Origin: Novosphingobium sp. B1 | GTDB taxonomy: Bacteria; Pseudomonadota; Alphaproteobacteria; Sphingomonadales; Sphingomonadaceae | Direction of reading: 5' to 3' | Assembly (NCBI RefSeq): GCF_900176395.1 | Contig: NZ_FWXL01000003.1 | Location: forward strand, 248,001 to 312,000 | Length of the DNA stretch: 64,000 bases | Shown: in pieces, positions 55,260-63,858 of the stretch | How positions within the stretch are numbered: the first letter of the stretch is position 1 | How the letters are laid out: every line of letters starts with the position of its first letter | Notes under the pieces: model-generated | The model's database searches: none | What the model was told of the DNA's origin: nothing | What the model saw: the letters and a program-made list of their open reading frames with translations, nothing else | Position numbers and translations under genes: made by a program

Positions 55260-56241
55260 GTGGCTTTACGAAGCCGGAATCGGCGAAGAGCGAGCCATTT
55301 ACGTGGCCAACGGCGCCATCCTCTCGGCCCGGCTGGACTGGGGCGAAACCGTAAAGCCGGGGCTTGTCGCGCCAGCACGGCTGGTCATGCGCCACGCTGG
55401 CAGCAGACGTGGTGTGGTGCGCCTCGAAGATGGCACCGAGGCGCTGATCGACCAGCTGCCCCGAGAAGCGACCGAAGGCGTACCGCTGACCGTTCGGATC
55501 GTCCGCTCTGCCATTGCCGAGCGTGGCCGGACGAAACTGCCTGTGGCTCGCAATGCCCCCGGCGATGAACCACGACCTGCCCCTACCCTGCGAGAGGAAC
55601 TGGAAGCCAGCGGCGCCCGTGTTCGTCCGATGCCCTCGGGCAGCGGAGAGTTTTCGCGCCATGGCTGGGATGAACTCGTTGGTCAGGCCATGAGCGGGGA
55701 GATCGCCTTTGCCGGTGGCGCTCTGCTCGTCAGCGCCACACCCGCGATGACCCTCTTCGACATCGATGGCAGCCTGCCGCCGCTCAAGCTGTCGCTTGCG
55801 GCTACAGGCGCCATTGCCGATGCGCTCCACCAGTTGGACATCGCCGGAAACATCGGCATCGACTTTCCGACCTTGTCCGAGAAAAAGGATCGCCAGCATG
55901 TCGACACGGCGCTTGGCGATGCGCTGCTGGATTGGCAGGGCGAAAAGACGTCCATGAACGGGTTCGGTTTCGTTCAGCTCGTCGCGCGTCTCGAACGGCC
56001 CTCTTTGGTATCACGCTTCGCCCGCGATCCGGCAGGCGCCATGGCGCGACAGTTGCTGCGCCGGGCAGAGGCTGTGCGCGAGCCGGGTGCGCTGTGTCTC
56101 GAGGCGCATCAGCGCGTCCTGGATGCCATCACCCCCGCATGGGAAGCCGAACTCGCTCGTCGCACCGGGCGAACCATCCGCCGCAGGGCTGATATCGCCA
56201 TGGGCCTGCACGCTGCCCATGTTCAGGCGGTCCCGCTCTGA
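55249..56241 (+). CDS. Short RNase E/G-family protein
   Basis: This 330-residue protein is a compact relative of RNase E/G. The N-terminal part resembles the S1-insert region (PGLVAPARLVMRHAGSRRGVVR). The DNase I-like catalytic part keeps the two Asp positions: Asp173 in TLFDIDGSLPP and Asp205 in NIGIDFPTLSEKKD. RNase G is about 490 residues and RNase E longer. The zinc-link CPxCxG that holds the tetramer is absent here. It may be a diverged or non-tetrameric enzyme. It lies between maf and yacG. Confidence 0.82.
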   Translation: MSAEWLYEAGIGEERAIYVANGAILSARLDWGETVKPGLVAPARLVMRHAGSRRGVVRLEDGTEALIDQLPREATEGVPLTVRIVRSAIAERGRTKLPVARNAPGDEPRPAPTLREELEASGARVRPMPSGSGEFSRHGWDELVGQAMSGEIAFAGGALLVSATPAMTLFDIDGSLPPLKLSLAATGAIADALHQLDIAGNIGIDFPTLSEKKDRQHVDTALGDALLDWQGEKTSMNGFGFVQLVARLERPSLVSRFARDPAGAMARQLLRRAEAVREPGALCLEAHQRVLDAITPAWEAELARRTGRTIRRRADIAMGLHAAHVQAVPL

Positions 56242-56267
56242 TCCCTGCCCCGGAGACTGTCAGGCCA

Positions 56268-56432
56268 ATGCATACCCCGGTTCGCAAACGCTGCCCGATC
56301 TGCGGCAAGCCGCGGCATGAAGATCATGTCCCGTTCTGTTCGGCGCGTTGCCGCGACCGCGACCTGATGCGCTGGCTGGACGACGGCTACGCGCTGCCCG
56401 GACGTCCGGCGGAGCAAGACCCCGAGGAATGA
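56268..56432 (+). CDS. yacG: YacG, DNA gyrase inhibitor zinc protein
   Basis: This 54-residue zinc protein has four cysteines in the YacG pattern: C9-x-x-C12 (KRCPICGK) and C24-x-x-x-C28 (FCSARCRDRD), followed by LMRWLDDGYALPG. E. coli YacG binds GyrB and inhibits gyrase. It is short enough to be missed by a length cutoff of 60 codons. The ATG at 56268 follows CGGAGACTGTCAGGCCA. It is last in the infA operon, ahead of tRNA-Phe. Confidence 0.93.
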   Translation: MHTPVRKRCPICGKPRHEDHVPFCSARCRDRDLMRWLDDGYALPGRPAEQDPEE

Positions 56433-56555
56433 AATGCGCAGCCAGCGCATGACCAGACAAAATTTTCCGTTGTGGGGTATTGCCAACACCGTCCGCCTTC
56501 GCCATAGGCGCGCTTCCAACGGCCACGACGACTTCAAGAAGTCCTCGCAGGCGAT

Positions 56556-56631
56556 GCCCGGGTAGCTCAGTTGGTAGAGCACGTGATTGAAAATCACGGT
56601 GTCGGCGGTTCGATTCCGTCCCCGGGCACCA
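56556..56631 (+). tRNA. tRNA-Phe (GAA)
   Basis: A 76-base cloverleaf: acceptor GCCCGGG (56556-56562) with CCCGGGC (56621-56627), D-loop AGCTCAGTTGGTAGAGC, anticodon stem GTGATTGAAAATCAC with anticodon GAA at the centre, T-arm GGCGGTTCGATTCCGTC, discriminator A and encoded CCA. This reads Phe codons. Confidence 0.97.
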
Positions 56632-56827
56632 TTTTTCCAATTCTCCCGCAATTGCATTCGCCGGCTCGCGCAACGCGCTTGCGCTGTTGAATTTTCCAGC
56701 CCGCCATGGTCCATTTACCATGCTGCCCGCGCGGTGATTGCAGCTATGGCAGATCACCACGGCCATCTGCCTGCCAGGGCTGACGGATCATTAACCTTCG
56801 CGGCGTGGTTTGGGGAGAATAGCGGCG

Positions 56828-57970
56828 ATGGATGCACTCATGCGCTGGCTGATAGAAACGGGTTTGCCGCCCCATGGCTTTTGCTTGCTGTGGCAACCTC
56901 AGCTCGTGGCGCTCCACGTCATCTCTGATGCCGTCATCGGCCTTGCCTACTTCTCGATACCCGTCGCGCTGGCCTGGCTCGTGCTGAAGAGGCGGCAGAT
57001 CGAATTCAACTGGGTGATCGTCCTGTTTGCGGCGTTCATCCTTGCTTGCGGCACCACGCATTTCATCTCGATCCTGGTGCTGTGGGTGCCGGCCTACGGT
57101 CTCGAGGGTATCGCCAAGGCGTTCACGGCGGTGGTGTCGATAGCGACCGCAATCCTCATCTGGCCGATCGTGCCCAAAATCCTGGCCATGCCATCACACG
57201 CTGAATTGCAGCGCCTCAACGCCGAACTTGTCCGCGAGGCTGAAGCCCGCGCACATGCTGAAGAACAGTTGCGCCAGTCCCAGAAGATGGAAGCCTTCGG
57301 ACAACTGACCGGCGGGATAGCGCATGATTTCAACAATCTGCTGCTGATCGTCGCAGGGAATATCGAGCGTGCCATGCGTGCGGTGCCCCAAGGCACGCCA
57401 GCCGCACGCAATCTGGCCAATGCCCTGACCGCGTCCGATCGCGCCGGGGCACTGACCGCGCAATTGCTCGCCTTTGCCCGCAAAAGCCCGCTCGAGGTGC
57501 GGCTGCAGGAGGTCGCCCCTATCCTGGAAGGCACGCGCGACTTGCTGGCGCAGGCCTCTGGCGAGAATATCGACATCACCCTCGACATCGCCGACGACCT
57601 CCACCCTGTCCTCACCGATCGTAACCAGCTTGAAAACGCCATGCTCAACCTCGTGCTCAATGCTCGTGATGCGCTGCCCGCTGGCGGAAAGGTGGAGATC
57701 GCGGCGCGCAACCTCGATAATGAAGTGGAAATCGTCGTGCGCGACGAAGGAGCAGGCATGGACGAAGCAACTTTGGCCAAGGCGACCGAGCCCTTCTTCA
57801 CCACGAAGCCGATAGGCTCGGGCAGCGGTCTAGGCTTGAGCCAGGTCTACGGATTTCTCCACCAGATTGGTGGCCGCATGCAAATTGTGTCCTCACCCGG
57901 AACTGGAACGACAGTCAGGCTTTTCCTGTCGACGGAAAGGGAGGCCCATGGCGCGCGTCTTGCTGGTTGA
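56828..57970 (+). CDS. Histidine kinase with ethylene-receptor (ETR1)-like sensor domain
   Basis: This 380-residue kinase has an N-terminal three-helix membrane domain (about 26-115) followed by a coiled coil (about 123-152), an H-box GGIAHDFNNLL (His166), an N-box ENAMLNLVLNARDA, and G-boxes DEGAGMD and GSGLGLS. The membrane domain aligns without gaps to plant ETR1: Asp34, Tyr41, Ile71, Cys74 and His78 correspond to ETR1 Asp25, Tyr32, Ile62, Cys65 and His69, including the copper ligands. So a Cu(I)-dependent sensor is likely; ethylene or another ligand is not proven. The ATG at 56828 is chosen. It overlaps the response regulator by 23 bases. Confidence 0.88.
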   Translation: MDALMRWLIETGLPPHGFCLLWQPQLVALHVISDAVIGLAYFSIPVALAWLVLKRRQIEFNWVIVLFAAFILACGTTHFISILVLWVPAYGLEGIAKAFTAVVSIATAILIWPIVPKILAMPSHAELQRLNAELVREAEARAHAEEQLRQSQKMEAFGQLTGGIAHDFNNLLLIVAGNIERAMRAVPQGTPAARNLANALTASDRAGALTAQLLAFARKSPLEVRLQEVAPILEGTRDLLAQASGENIDITLDIADDLHPVLTDRNQLENAMLNLVLNARDALPAGGKVEIAARNLDNEVEIVVRDEGAGMDEATLAKATEPFFTTKPIGSGSGLGLSQVYGFLHQIGGRMQIVSSPGTGTTVRLFLSTEREAHGARLAG

Positions 57971-58307
57971 AGATGAATTCCTGGTGCGGCAACTCGCAGC
58001 AGATGAACTTTCCGATGCGGGGCACGACGTAACCGAAGCCGAAAACGGCGACAGCGCATACCAGATCCTGCTCGGGCAGCAGCCTTTCGACCTCGTGATG
58101 ACCGACATTCGCATGCCCGGCGCGCTCGATGGCTGGGCCTTGGGAGCAGAGGCTCTCCGCCTCCGGCCTTCGTTGGCGGTCGTATATTCGTCCGGGTTCT
58201 CGACCGAGATTAGACCACTTACCGAACGCGAACGCATGCTGCCCAAGCCATACCGGATGAACCAGCTTGTCGACATGGTCGATGCGCTGCTTGGAGGCGG
58301 CAGCTAA
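57948..58307 (+). CDS. Single-domain response regulator
   Basis: This 119-residue CheY-like receiver has the acidic pocket VEDEF (Asp9), the phosphorylated Asp53 in MTDIRMPG, and the conserved Lys in LPKPYRMNQL. There is no output domain. The gene starts inside the 3' end of the histidine kinase, so the pair are surely partners. With no output part, it must act by protein contact or by phosphotransfer to another protein. Confidence 0.93.
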   Translation: MARVLLVEDEFLVRQLAADELSDAGHDVTEAENGDSAYQILLGQQPFDLVMTDIRMPGALDGWALGAEALRLRPSLAVVYSSGFSTEIRPLTERERMLPKPYRMNQLVDMVDALLGGGS

Positions 58308-58365
58308 GTTCATCCGATCGGAAGCCGCGCTTGATCGGGCCGAGGTTTTGGCCAAGTGTCGGGCG

Positions 58366-59343
58366 ATGGGCCTGACCTGCGATCACGATGCGCCTGCCGA
58401 AGTCTGCGTTCTGGGCGCCACCGGGACAATCGGCCGCGCCGTCTTCACCGAGCTTTGTCGCCGGGGCATTCGAGCCGTTACATTGACGCGTCAGGCCGAC
58501 AAATCGCTCGAGGCACTCGGCACGGTCATTGTCTCGCCGCTCTCGTCGGCCGAAGATCTTGCCGCTGTGCTGCGCCAACACCGTTTTGCTGCGGTCATTT
58601 CATGCCTTGCATCGCGAACCGGCACGCCTGACGATGCCTGGGCGGTCGATTATCGTCTCAACAGCAATGCGCTGGCTGCGGCAAAGGCTGCGGGCGTGGG
58701 CCACTTTGTGCTCCTGTCTGCGCTCTGCGTGCAGAAGCCGCGCCTTGCCTTCCAACAGGCCAAGCTCGCCTTCGAAACCGAACTTGCCGCATCGGGGCTG
58801 CGCTATTCGATCGTCCGCCCGACTGCCTTCTTCAAGTCGCTGTCCGGCCAGATTGACCGCGTGCGCGCAGGCCGCCCGTTCCTGATTTTCGGCAACGGCA
58901 ATCTGACCGCCTGCAAGCCGATCAGCGACGGCGATCTTGCGGCCTACATCGCTGATTGCCTGACATGCGAGGATCGCTGGAACCGCATCCTGCCCATCGG
59001 CGGCCCCGGCGATGCGCTAACGCCTCGGCAACAGGGCGAAGCGCTGTTCTCACTCCTTGGCATGGCGCCGCGCTTTCGTTCGGTGCCGCTGCAATTGCTC
59101 GACGTGATCGCCGCAATGCTTCGCTTGGCTGCGAGGGTCGTACCGGCCCTTGCCGTCAAGGCCGAACTTGCGCGGATCGGGCGCTACTACGCCAGCGAAT
59201 CCATGCTGGTCCTTGACCCGGCCACCGGCCAATACGATGCCGACGCCACACCCTCAACCGGTAGCGAGACCTTGATCGACCATTACCAGGCGGTGATCGA
59301 GGGTCGTGTCACGGTCGATCGCGGCGATCACGCCGTGTTCTGA
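58366..59343 (+). CDS. bciA: BciA-like 3,8-divinyl chlorophyllide 8-vinyl reductase
   Basis: This 325-residue NADPH-dependent reductase of the atypical SDR group matches plant DVR/bacterial BciA. Matching stretches are VCVLGATGTIGR, HFVLLSALCVQKPRLAFQQA, YSIVRPTAFFKSLSGQ, ACKPISDGDLAAYIADC, LPIGGPGDALTPRQQGE and IGRYYASESMLVLDP. BciA reduces the C8 vinyl group in (bacterio)chlorophyll synthesis. No other photosynthesis gene is in the window. ATG at 58366 is preferred over starts overlapping the response regulator. Confidence 0.87.
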   Translation: MGLTCDHDAPAEVCVLGATGTIGRAVFTELCRRGIRAVTLTRQADKSLEALGTVIVSPLSSAEDLAAVLRQHRFAAVISCLASRTGTPDDAWAVDYRLNSNALAAAKAAGVGHFVLLSALCVQKPRLAFQQAKLAFETELAASGLRYSIVRPTAFFKSLSGQIDRVRAGRPFLIFGNGNLTACKPISDGDLAAYIADCLTCEDRWNRILPIGGPGDALTPRQQGEALFSLLGMAPRFRSVPLQLLDVIAAMLRLAARVVPALAVKAELARIGRYYASESMLVLDPATGQYDADATPSTGSETLIDHYQAVIEGRVTVDRGDHAVF

Positions 59344-59353
59344 ATTTCTACTG

Positions 59354-59387
59354 GAAACGATCATATTTGATCGCTATTGATCGTTTC
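59354..59387. promoter_or_regulatory. Candidate operator of the sugar operon
   Basis: GAAACGATCA (59354-59363) and TGATCGTTTC (59378-59387) form a perfect 10-bp inverted repeat with a 14-base spacer that itself contains TGATCG. It lies 22 bases before the kinase start. The DeoR-type regulator encoded at the end of the operon is the likely binder. Confidence 0.65.
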
Positions 59388-59409
59388 GAAATCATTTGGG
59401 AGACAGCGC

Positions 59410-60825
59410 TTGGCTTCAGGCGCAACCATCGTCGTCGATCTTGGCAAGACGCTGAGCAAAGTCAGCCTGTGGGATGCAGGCGGGACCATGCTCGACCGTC
59501 AGGTGCGCGCAAACGCGCCTTTCGAAGCGAGCGGCATCCGCCGGCTTGACGCAACAGCAATCGGCACCTGGCTGGTCGAGGCGATGGGCCGCTACGCCCA
59601 CGCCCGGGTGGAGACGATCATACCTGTCGGCCACGGCGCCGGCGTGGTCGCGCTGGTCGATGGCAAGCTGGCCTTTCCACCCTTCGATTACGAGCAGGCG
59701 CTGCCGCCAGCGATATTGGCGCAGTACCGTGCGCAGCGCGATACGTTCGATCTCACCGGCTCCCCGGCGCTGCCAGACGGCCTCAACTTCGGTAGCCAGC
59801 TCTGGTGGATGGAAAGTGTTGCACCCGAAGACATGGCCCGCGCCACGCTCCTGCCATGGGCGCAATACTGGGCCTGGTTTCTCACCGGCAACGCGGTCAG
59901 CGAAGTGACCAGCCTGGGCTGTCATTCGGACTTGTGGTGCCCGCAGACGGCGGACTTCTCACCCATGGCCAAGCGCTTGGGCTGGGCAGAGCGCTTTGCC
60001 CCGCTTGTCCGCGCAGGCGATATCTCCGGCACGCTGCACCCCGAAATTGCCACCCGCACCGGCCTCTCGCCCAGCGTCAGGGTTCTGGCGGGCTTGCACG
60101 ATTCCAACGCCGCGCTGCTTGCCGCTCGCGGCTTTGCCGAGATCGCCGACGAGGAGGCCACGGTCCTTTCCACCGGCACATGGTTCATCGGCATGCGCCT
60201 GCCTGCGGCAACGGTCGCAACGGCCAACCTGCCCGAAGCCCGAGACTGCCTCGTCAACGTAGATGTCCATGGCCGCGCAGTGCCTTCAGCGCGCTTCATG
60301 GGCGGGCGCGAGATCGAGACGCTGATCGAGATCGACACGCGCCGGGTGGACATCAAGCCCGACCAGCCCGCGCTGCTGGCGGCAGTGCCTGAAGTGCTGC
60401 GCTATCCCCGCATGATCTTGCCCACGCTGATGCGGGGCTTCGGGCCCTTTCCTCACGGCACGTTCGAGTGGATCAACCGCCCGGAAGACTGGTACCAACG
60501 CCGCGCTGCCGCCTGTCTCTACGCCGCGCTGGTCGCAGACACCGCGCTCGACCTGATCGGCTCCTCCGAGCGTCTGCTCGTAGAAGGGCGTTTTGCCGAG
60601 GCCGAAGTGTTTGTCCGTGCGCTAGCCGCGCTGCGACCCGATACGGCAGTATATACCGCTAATGCGCACAACGACGTGTCGTTCGGCGCGTTGCGACTTC
60701 TCGATCCCACGCTCAAGCCGCAAGGTGAACTGGTGCGTGTGCAACCGCTGGACGGCGATCTCGACACCTATCGCAACCGCTGGCACGCCGAGATCGACGC
60801 ATCGCACAAGAGAACCGCCGCATGA
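59410..60825 (+). CDS. FGGY-family carbohydrate kinase, probably rhamnulokinase
   Basis: This 471-residue FGGY kinase phosphorylates a ketose or related sugar. The phosphate-1 loop is [27 protein letters not shown] holds the likely catalytic Asp, and [11 protein letters not shown] is the second phosphate motif. The start is TTG at 59410 behind GGGAGACAGCGC; a start further up would place the operator inside the gene. Rhamnulokinase is inferred from the RhaT-like gene downstream. Fuculokinase-like activity is possible. Confidence 0.82.
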   Translation: MASGATIVVDLGKTLSKVSLWDAGGTMLDRQVRANAPFEASGIRRLDATAIGTWLVEAMGRYAHARVETIIPVGHGAGVVALVDGKLAFPPFDYEQALPPAILAQYRAQRDTFDLTGSPALPDGLNFGSQLWWMESVAPEDMARATLLPWAQYWAWFLTGNAVSEVTSLGCHSDLWCPQTADFSPMAKRLGWAERFAPLVRAGDISGTLHPEIATRTGLSPSVRVLAGLHDSNAALLAARGFAEIADEEATVLSTGTWFIGMRLPAATVATANLPEARDCLVNVDVHGRAVPSARFMGGREIETLIEIDTRRVDIKPDQPALLAAVPEVLRYPRMILPTLMRGFGPFPHGTFEWINRPEDWYQRRAAACLYAALVADTALDLIGSSERLLVEGRFAEAEVFVRALAALRPDTAVYTANAHNDVSFGALRLLDPTLKPQGELVRVQPLDGDLDTYRNRWHAEIDASHKRTAA

Positions 60826-61967
60826 TCGCCGCCTCCATCCCCGATTTCCGCGAACTCGCCCGACGCCGCCTGCCGCACTTCCTGTTCGAATACATCGACG
60901 GCGGTTCCTATAGCGAGACGACGCTCAAGCGGAACGTCGAGGACTTGCGCGACATTGCCCTGCGCCAGCGCGTGCTGCGCGACGTGTCAGGCCTCGATCT
61001 TTCCACCGAACTGTTCGGTCAGAAGCTGAAACTGCCGGTTGCCCTCGCCCCCATCGGCCTTGCCGGGATGAATGCGCGCCGCGGCGAATGCCAGGCAGTG
61101 CGCGCAGCGGAAACGGCTGGCATCCCCTTCACTCTCTCCACCGTCTCGGCCTGCTCGCTCTCCGAAGTGTCCAAGGCCGCGAGCAAGCCGTTCTGGTTCC
61201 AGCTCTACATGACCCGCGACCGCGGCTTCATGCGCGAATTGCTGCAGGAAGCGGTCGAGCTGAACTGCTCGACGCTGGTGTTCACGGTGGACATGCCGGT
61301 GCCGGGCAGCCGCTATCGCGATTATCACTCGGGCCTTGCCGGAGCGTCGGGCATGAAGGGCGCGCTGCGCCGCACGCTGCAGGGGGCGATGAAGCCGGCT
61401 TGGGCGTGGGACGTCGGCGTGATGGGCCGCCCGCATGGCCTTGGCAACGTAATCCGCAAGCTTCAGGGCAAGACCGGAATCGAGGACTTCTTCGCCTGGA
61501 TGCGCGAGAATTTCGACAGCTCGATCTCGTGGAAGGATCTCGATTTCATCCGCTCGGAATGGAAGGGGCCGCTGGTCATCAAGGGCCTGCTCGATGCCGT
61601 GGACGCGGTGGAAGCGGCCAACCTCGGCGCGGACGGCATTGTCGTGTCGAACCACGGCGGTCGCCAGCTCGACGGCGTGCCCTCTACAGCACGCGCCCTG
61701 CCCGCAATTGCCGAGGCCGTTGGCGATCGGCTGACCGTGCTGGCCGATGGCGGCGTGCGCTCGGGCCTCGATGTCGTGCGCCTGCTCGCTTTGGGGGCCA
61801 AGGGGGTGCTGCTCGGCCGAGCATGGGTTTTCGCGCTGGCGGCGCAAGGACAGCAGGGCGTCGAGCACATGCTGCGCCTGATCGAGGCCGAGATGCGCGT
61901 CGCCATGACGCTGACCGGCGTGAAGAACATCAGCGAGATCGACCGCTCGATACTCGTCAAATCATAA
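60822..61967 (+). CDS. lldD: FMN-dependent L-lactate dehydrogenase (alpha-hydroxyacid oxidase family)
   Basis: This 381-residue TIM-barrel flavoenzyme oxidises L-lactate to pyruvate. It shows [41 protein letters not shown] and the catalytic His/Arg block [15 protein letters not shown], then [20 protein letters not shown]. In a rhamnose pathway this enzyme would convert lactate derived from lactaldehyde. The ATG at 60822 overlaps the kinase stop (ATGA). Confidence 0.9.
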   Translation: MIAASIPDFRELARRRLPHFLFEYIDGGSYSETTLKRNVEDLRDIALRQRVLRDVSGLDLSTELFGQKLKLPVALAPIGLAGMNARRGECQAVRAAETAGIPFTLSTVSACSLSEVSKAASKPFWFQLYMTRDRGFMRELLQEAVELNCSTLVFTVDMPVPGSRYRDYHSGLAGASGMKGALRRTLQGAMKPAWAWDVGVMGRPHGLGNVIRKLQGKTGIEDFFAWMRENFDSSISWKDLDFIRSEWKGPLVIKGLLDAVDAVEAANLGADGIVVSNHGGRQLDGVPSTARALPAIAEAVGDRLTVLADGGVRSGLDVVRLLALGAKGVLLGRAWVFALAAQGQQGVEHMLRLIEAEMRVAMTLTGVKNISEIDRSILVKS

Positions 61968-61986
61968 GAACAAGGGACAGGAACCG

Positions 61987-63060
61987 ATGGGCGCGAACCC
62001 GCTGCTGGGCGTTATCTTTCACTGGATCGGGGGCTTCTCCTCGGCCAGCTTCTATGTACCGTACAAGCGCATCAAGTTGTGGTCGTGGGAAGTGTTCTGG
62101 TTGGCAGGCGGTCTGTTCTCCTGGTTGATCGCGCCGTGGCTGTTCGCCTGGATCCAGACGAAGGACCTCCTCGCCGTCCTTTCGGCCACCCCGCGCGGAA
62201 CGCTGATGTGGTGCTGGTTCTGGGGCGCGATGTGGGGCTTTGGCGGGCTGACTTTCGGGCTCACCATGCGCTACCTCGGCCTCTCGCTCGGCATGGCCGT
62301 GGCGTTGGGGCTGACCACCGTTATCGGCACGATGGGCCCGCCCATCTTCGACGGCACATTGGGAGCCATTGCCGCCACCACCAGCGGCAAGCTGACCCTG
62401 CTCGGCATCGTGATCACGCTGGCCGGCATCATCGTCGTTGCCCGCGCCGGCAATGCCAAGGAAGCGGACCTCGGCGGCGAGGCTTCCGAAGGCGTGGCCG
62501 AGTTCAACTTGCGCAAGGGACTGCTGATCGCGACTTTCTCGGGCGTGATGTCGGGCTGCTTTGCCTGGGGCCTTGCCGCAGGCCAGCCAATCCGCGACCT
62601 GACGCTGGCAGCGGGCACCGACCCGCTGAGCCAGGGATTGCCGGTCCTGTGCGTGGTCCTCGCAGGCGGCCTCACCACCAACGCCCTATGGTGCGCCTAC
62701 CTGATCGCGAAGAACCGCAGCTTCGGCCAGTTCTTCGGCGCGCCTTCGGCTGAGGCGCAACCCGGCGAGCGCCCCAACCTGCTTGCCAACTGGCTGCTCG
62801 CCGCGCTCGGCGGCACGCTGTGGTACGGCCAGTTCTTCTTCTACACCATGGGCGAGAGCCAGATGGGCGAATACGGCTTCTCCTCGTGGACGCTGCACAT
62901 GGCCTCGATCATCCTGTTTTCCACGCTGTGGGGCTTCGCGCTCAAGGAATGGAAAGGTGCCTCCCCGCGTACCCGCGCGCTGGTGTGGACCGGGATCGGC
63001 CTGCTGGTCGGCTCGACCATCGTTATCGGCGCTGGCAACATGCTGCAGGCGAGTGCATAA
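61987..63060 (+). CDS. rhaT: L-rhamnose/proton symporter RhaT-like
   Basis: This 357-residue transporter has ten predicted helices and matches the RhaT family: NPLLGVIFHWIGGFSSASFY near the N-terminus, WCWFWGAMWGFGGLTFGLTM, MRYLGLSLGMAVALGLTTVI and GTLWYGQFFFYTMGESQMGE. RhaT imports L-rhamnose with a proton. It follows lldD by 19 bases and is followed by the regulator gene after 21 bases. Specificity for rhamnose over a related 6-deoxy sugar is inferred. Confidence 0.87.
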   Translation: MGANPLLGVIFHWIGGFSSASFYVPYKRIKLWSWEVFWLAGGLFSWLIAPWLFAWIQTKDLLAVLSATPRGTLMWCWFWGAMWGFGGLTFGLTMRYLGLSLGMAVALGLTTVIGTMGPPIFDGTLGAIAATTSGKLTLLGIVITLAGIIVVARAGNAKEADLGGEASEGVAEFNLRKGLLIATFSGVMSGCFAWGLAAGQPIRDLTLAAGTDPLSQGLPVLCVVLAGGLTTNALWCAYLIAKNRSFGQFFGAPSAEAQPGERPNLLANWLLAALGGTLWYGQFFFYTMGESQMGEYGFSSWTLHMASIILFSTLWGFALKEWKGASPRTRALVWTGIGLLVGSTIVIGAGNMLQASA

Positions 63061-63081
63061 GCGCCGAATTCAGGGGGCATC

Positions 63082-63855
63082 ATGCACGCGGCAGAACGGG
63101 AAAGACGCATCTTCGAGGCGCTGCGGCCAACGGGCTTCGTCAGCTATCGCGATCTCGAGGTGCTGCTCGATGCCTCACCGGCGACGATCCGGCGTGACCT
63201 GACGCGGCTGGAGGAATCCGGCCAGATCGTCCGCATCCACGGCGGGGCCAAGCTGCCCGAAGGCGACGACGCCAGCGGCCCGCGCCTGATGGGCACTTCG
63301 TTCGACCAGAACATCACCCAGAACCTCGGCGCAAAGCAGGCGATCGGCAAGGCAGCAGCAGCGCTGTGCCAGCCGGGCGAAGGTGTCATGATCGATGGCG
63401 GCACCACCACGCTGCAGATGTGCCCCCACCTTGACGGGCTCGGGCTGCAAGTGCTGACCAACTCGCTGCACATCGTCAACGCGCTGCTGCCCCAGGCCGG
63501 CACGCGCATCCTGCTGCCATCGGGCGCGGTGTTCCGCGAACAGAACATCATCCTTGCCCCCGCCGGCGAGGAATCGATGCCACGCTTCCACGCCCCGCGC
63601 CTGTTCATGGGTGCCGCCGCGATCGGACCGCAAGGCGCGATGCAGGCCGACCCGGTGCTGGTCGCCGCCGAACGCCGCCTCATCGACCGCGCCGAGGAAG
63701 TCATCCTGCTGGTCGACAGCAGCAAGTTCCGCACCCAATCAGGTACCATCGTCTGCGGGCTGGACGAGATCGACATCGTGATCACCGATACCGGCATCAC
63801 GCCAGAAATGGCCAAGGCCCTGCAGGATGCCGGGGTGAAGCTGGTGGTGGTTTAG
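63082..63855 (+). CDS. DeoR/GlpR-family transcriptional regulator
   Basis: This 257-residue repressor has an N-terminal helix-turn-helix: VSYRDLEVLLDASPATIRRD with the conserved LEESGQIVRIHGGA wing. The C-terminal sugar-phosphate domain contains MIDGGTTTLQMC, LLPSGAVFREQN and LLVDSSKFRTQSG. DeoR proteins respond to phosphorylated sugars, here probably the product of the FGGY kinase. It is the last gene of the operon and probably binds the repeat at 59354-59387. Confidence 0.92.
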   Translation: MHAAERERRIFEALRPTGFVSYRDLEVLLDASPATIRRDLTRLEESGQIVRIHGGAKLPEGDDASGPRLMGTSFDQNITQNLGAKQAIGKAAAALCQPGEGVMIDGGTTTLQMCPHLDGLGLQVLTNSLHIVNALLPQAGTRILLPSGAVFREQNIILAPAGEESMPRFHAPRLFMGAAAIGPQGAMQADPVLVAAERRLIDRAEEVILLVDSSKFRTQSGTIVCGLDEIDIVITDTGITPEMAKALQDAGVKLVVV

Positions 63856-63858
63856 TCG

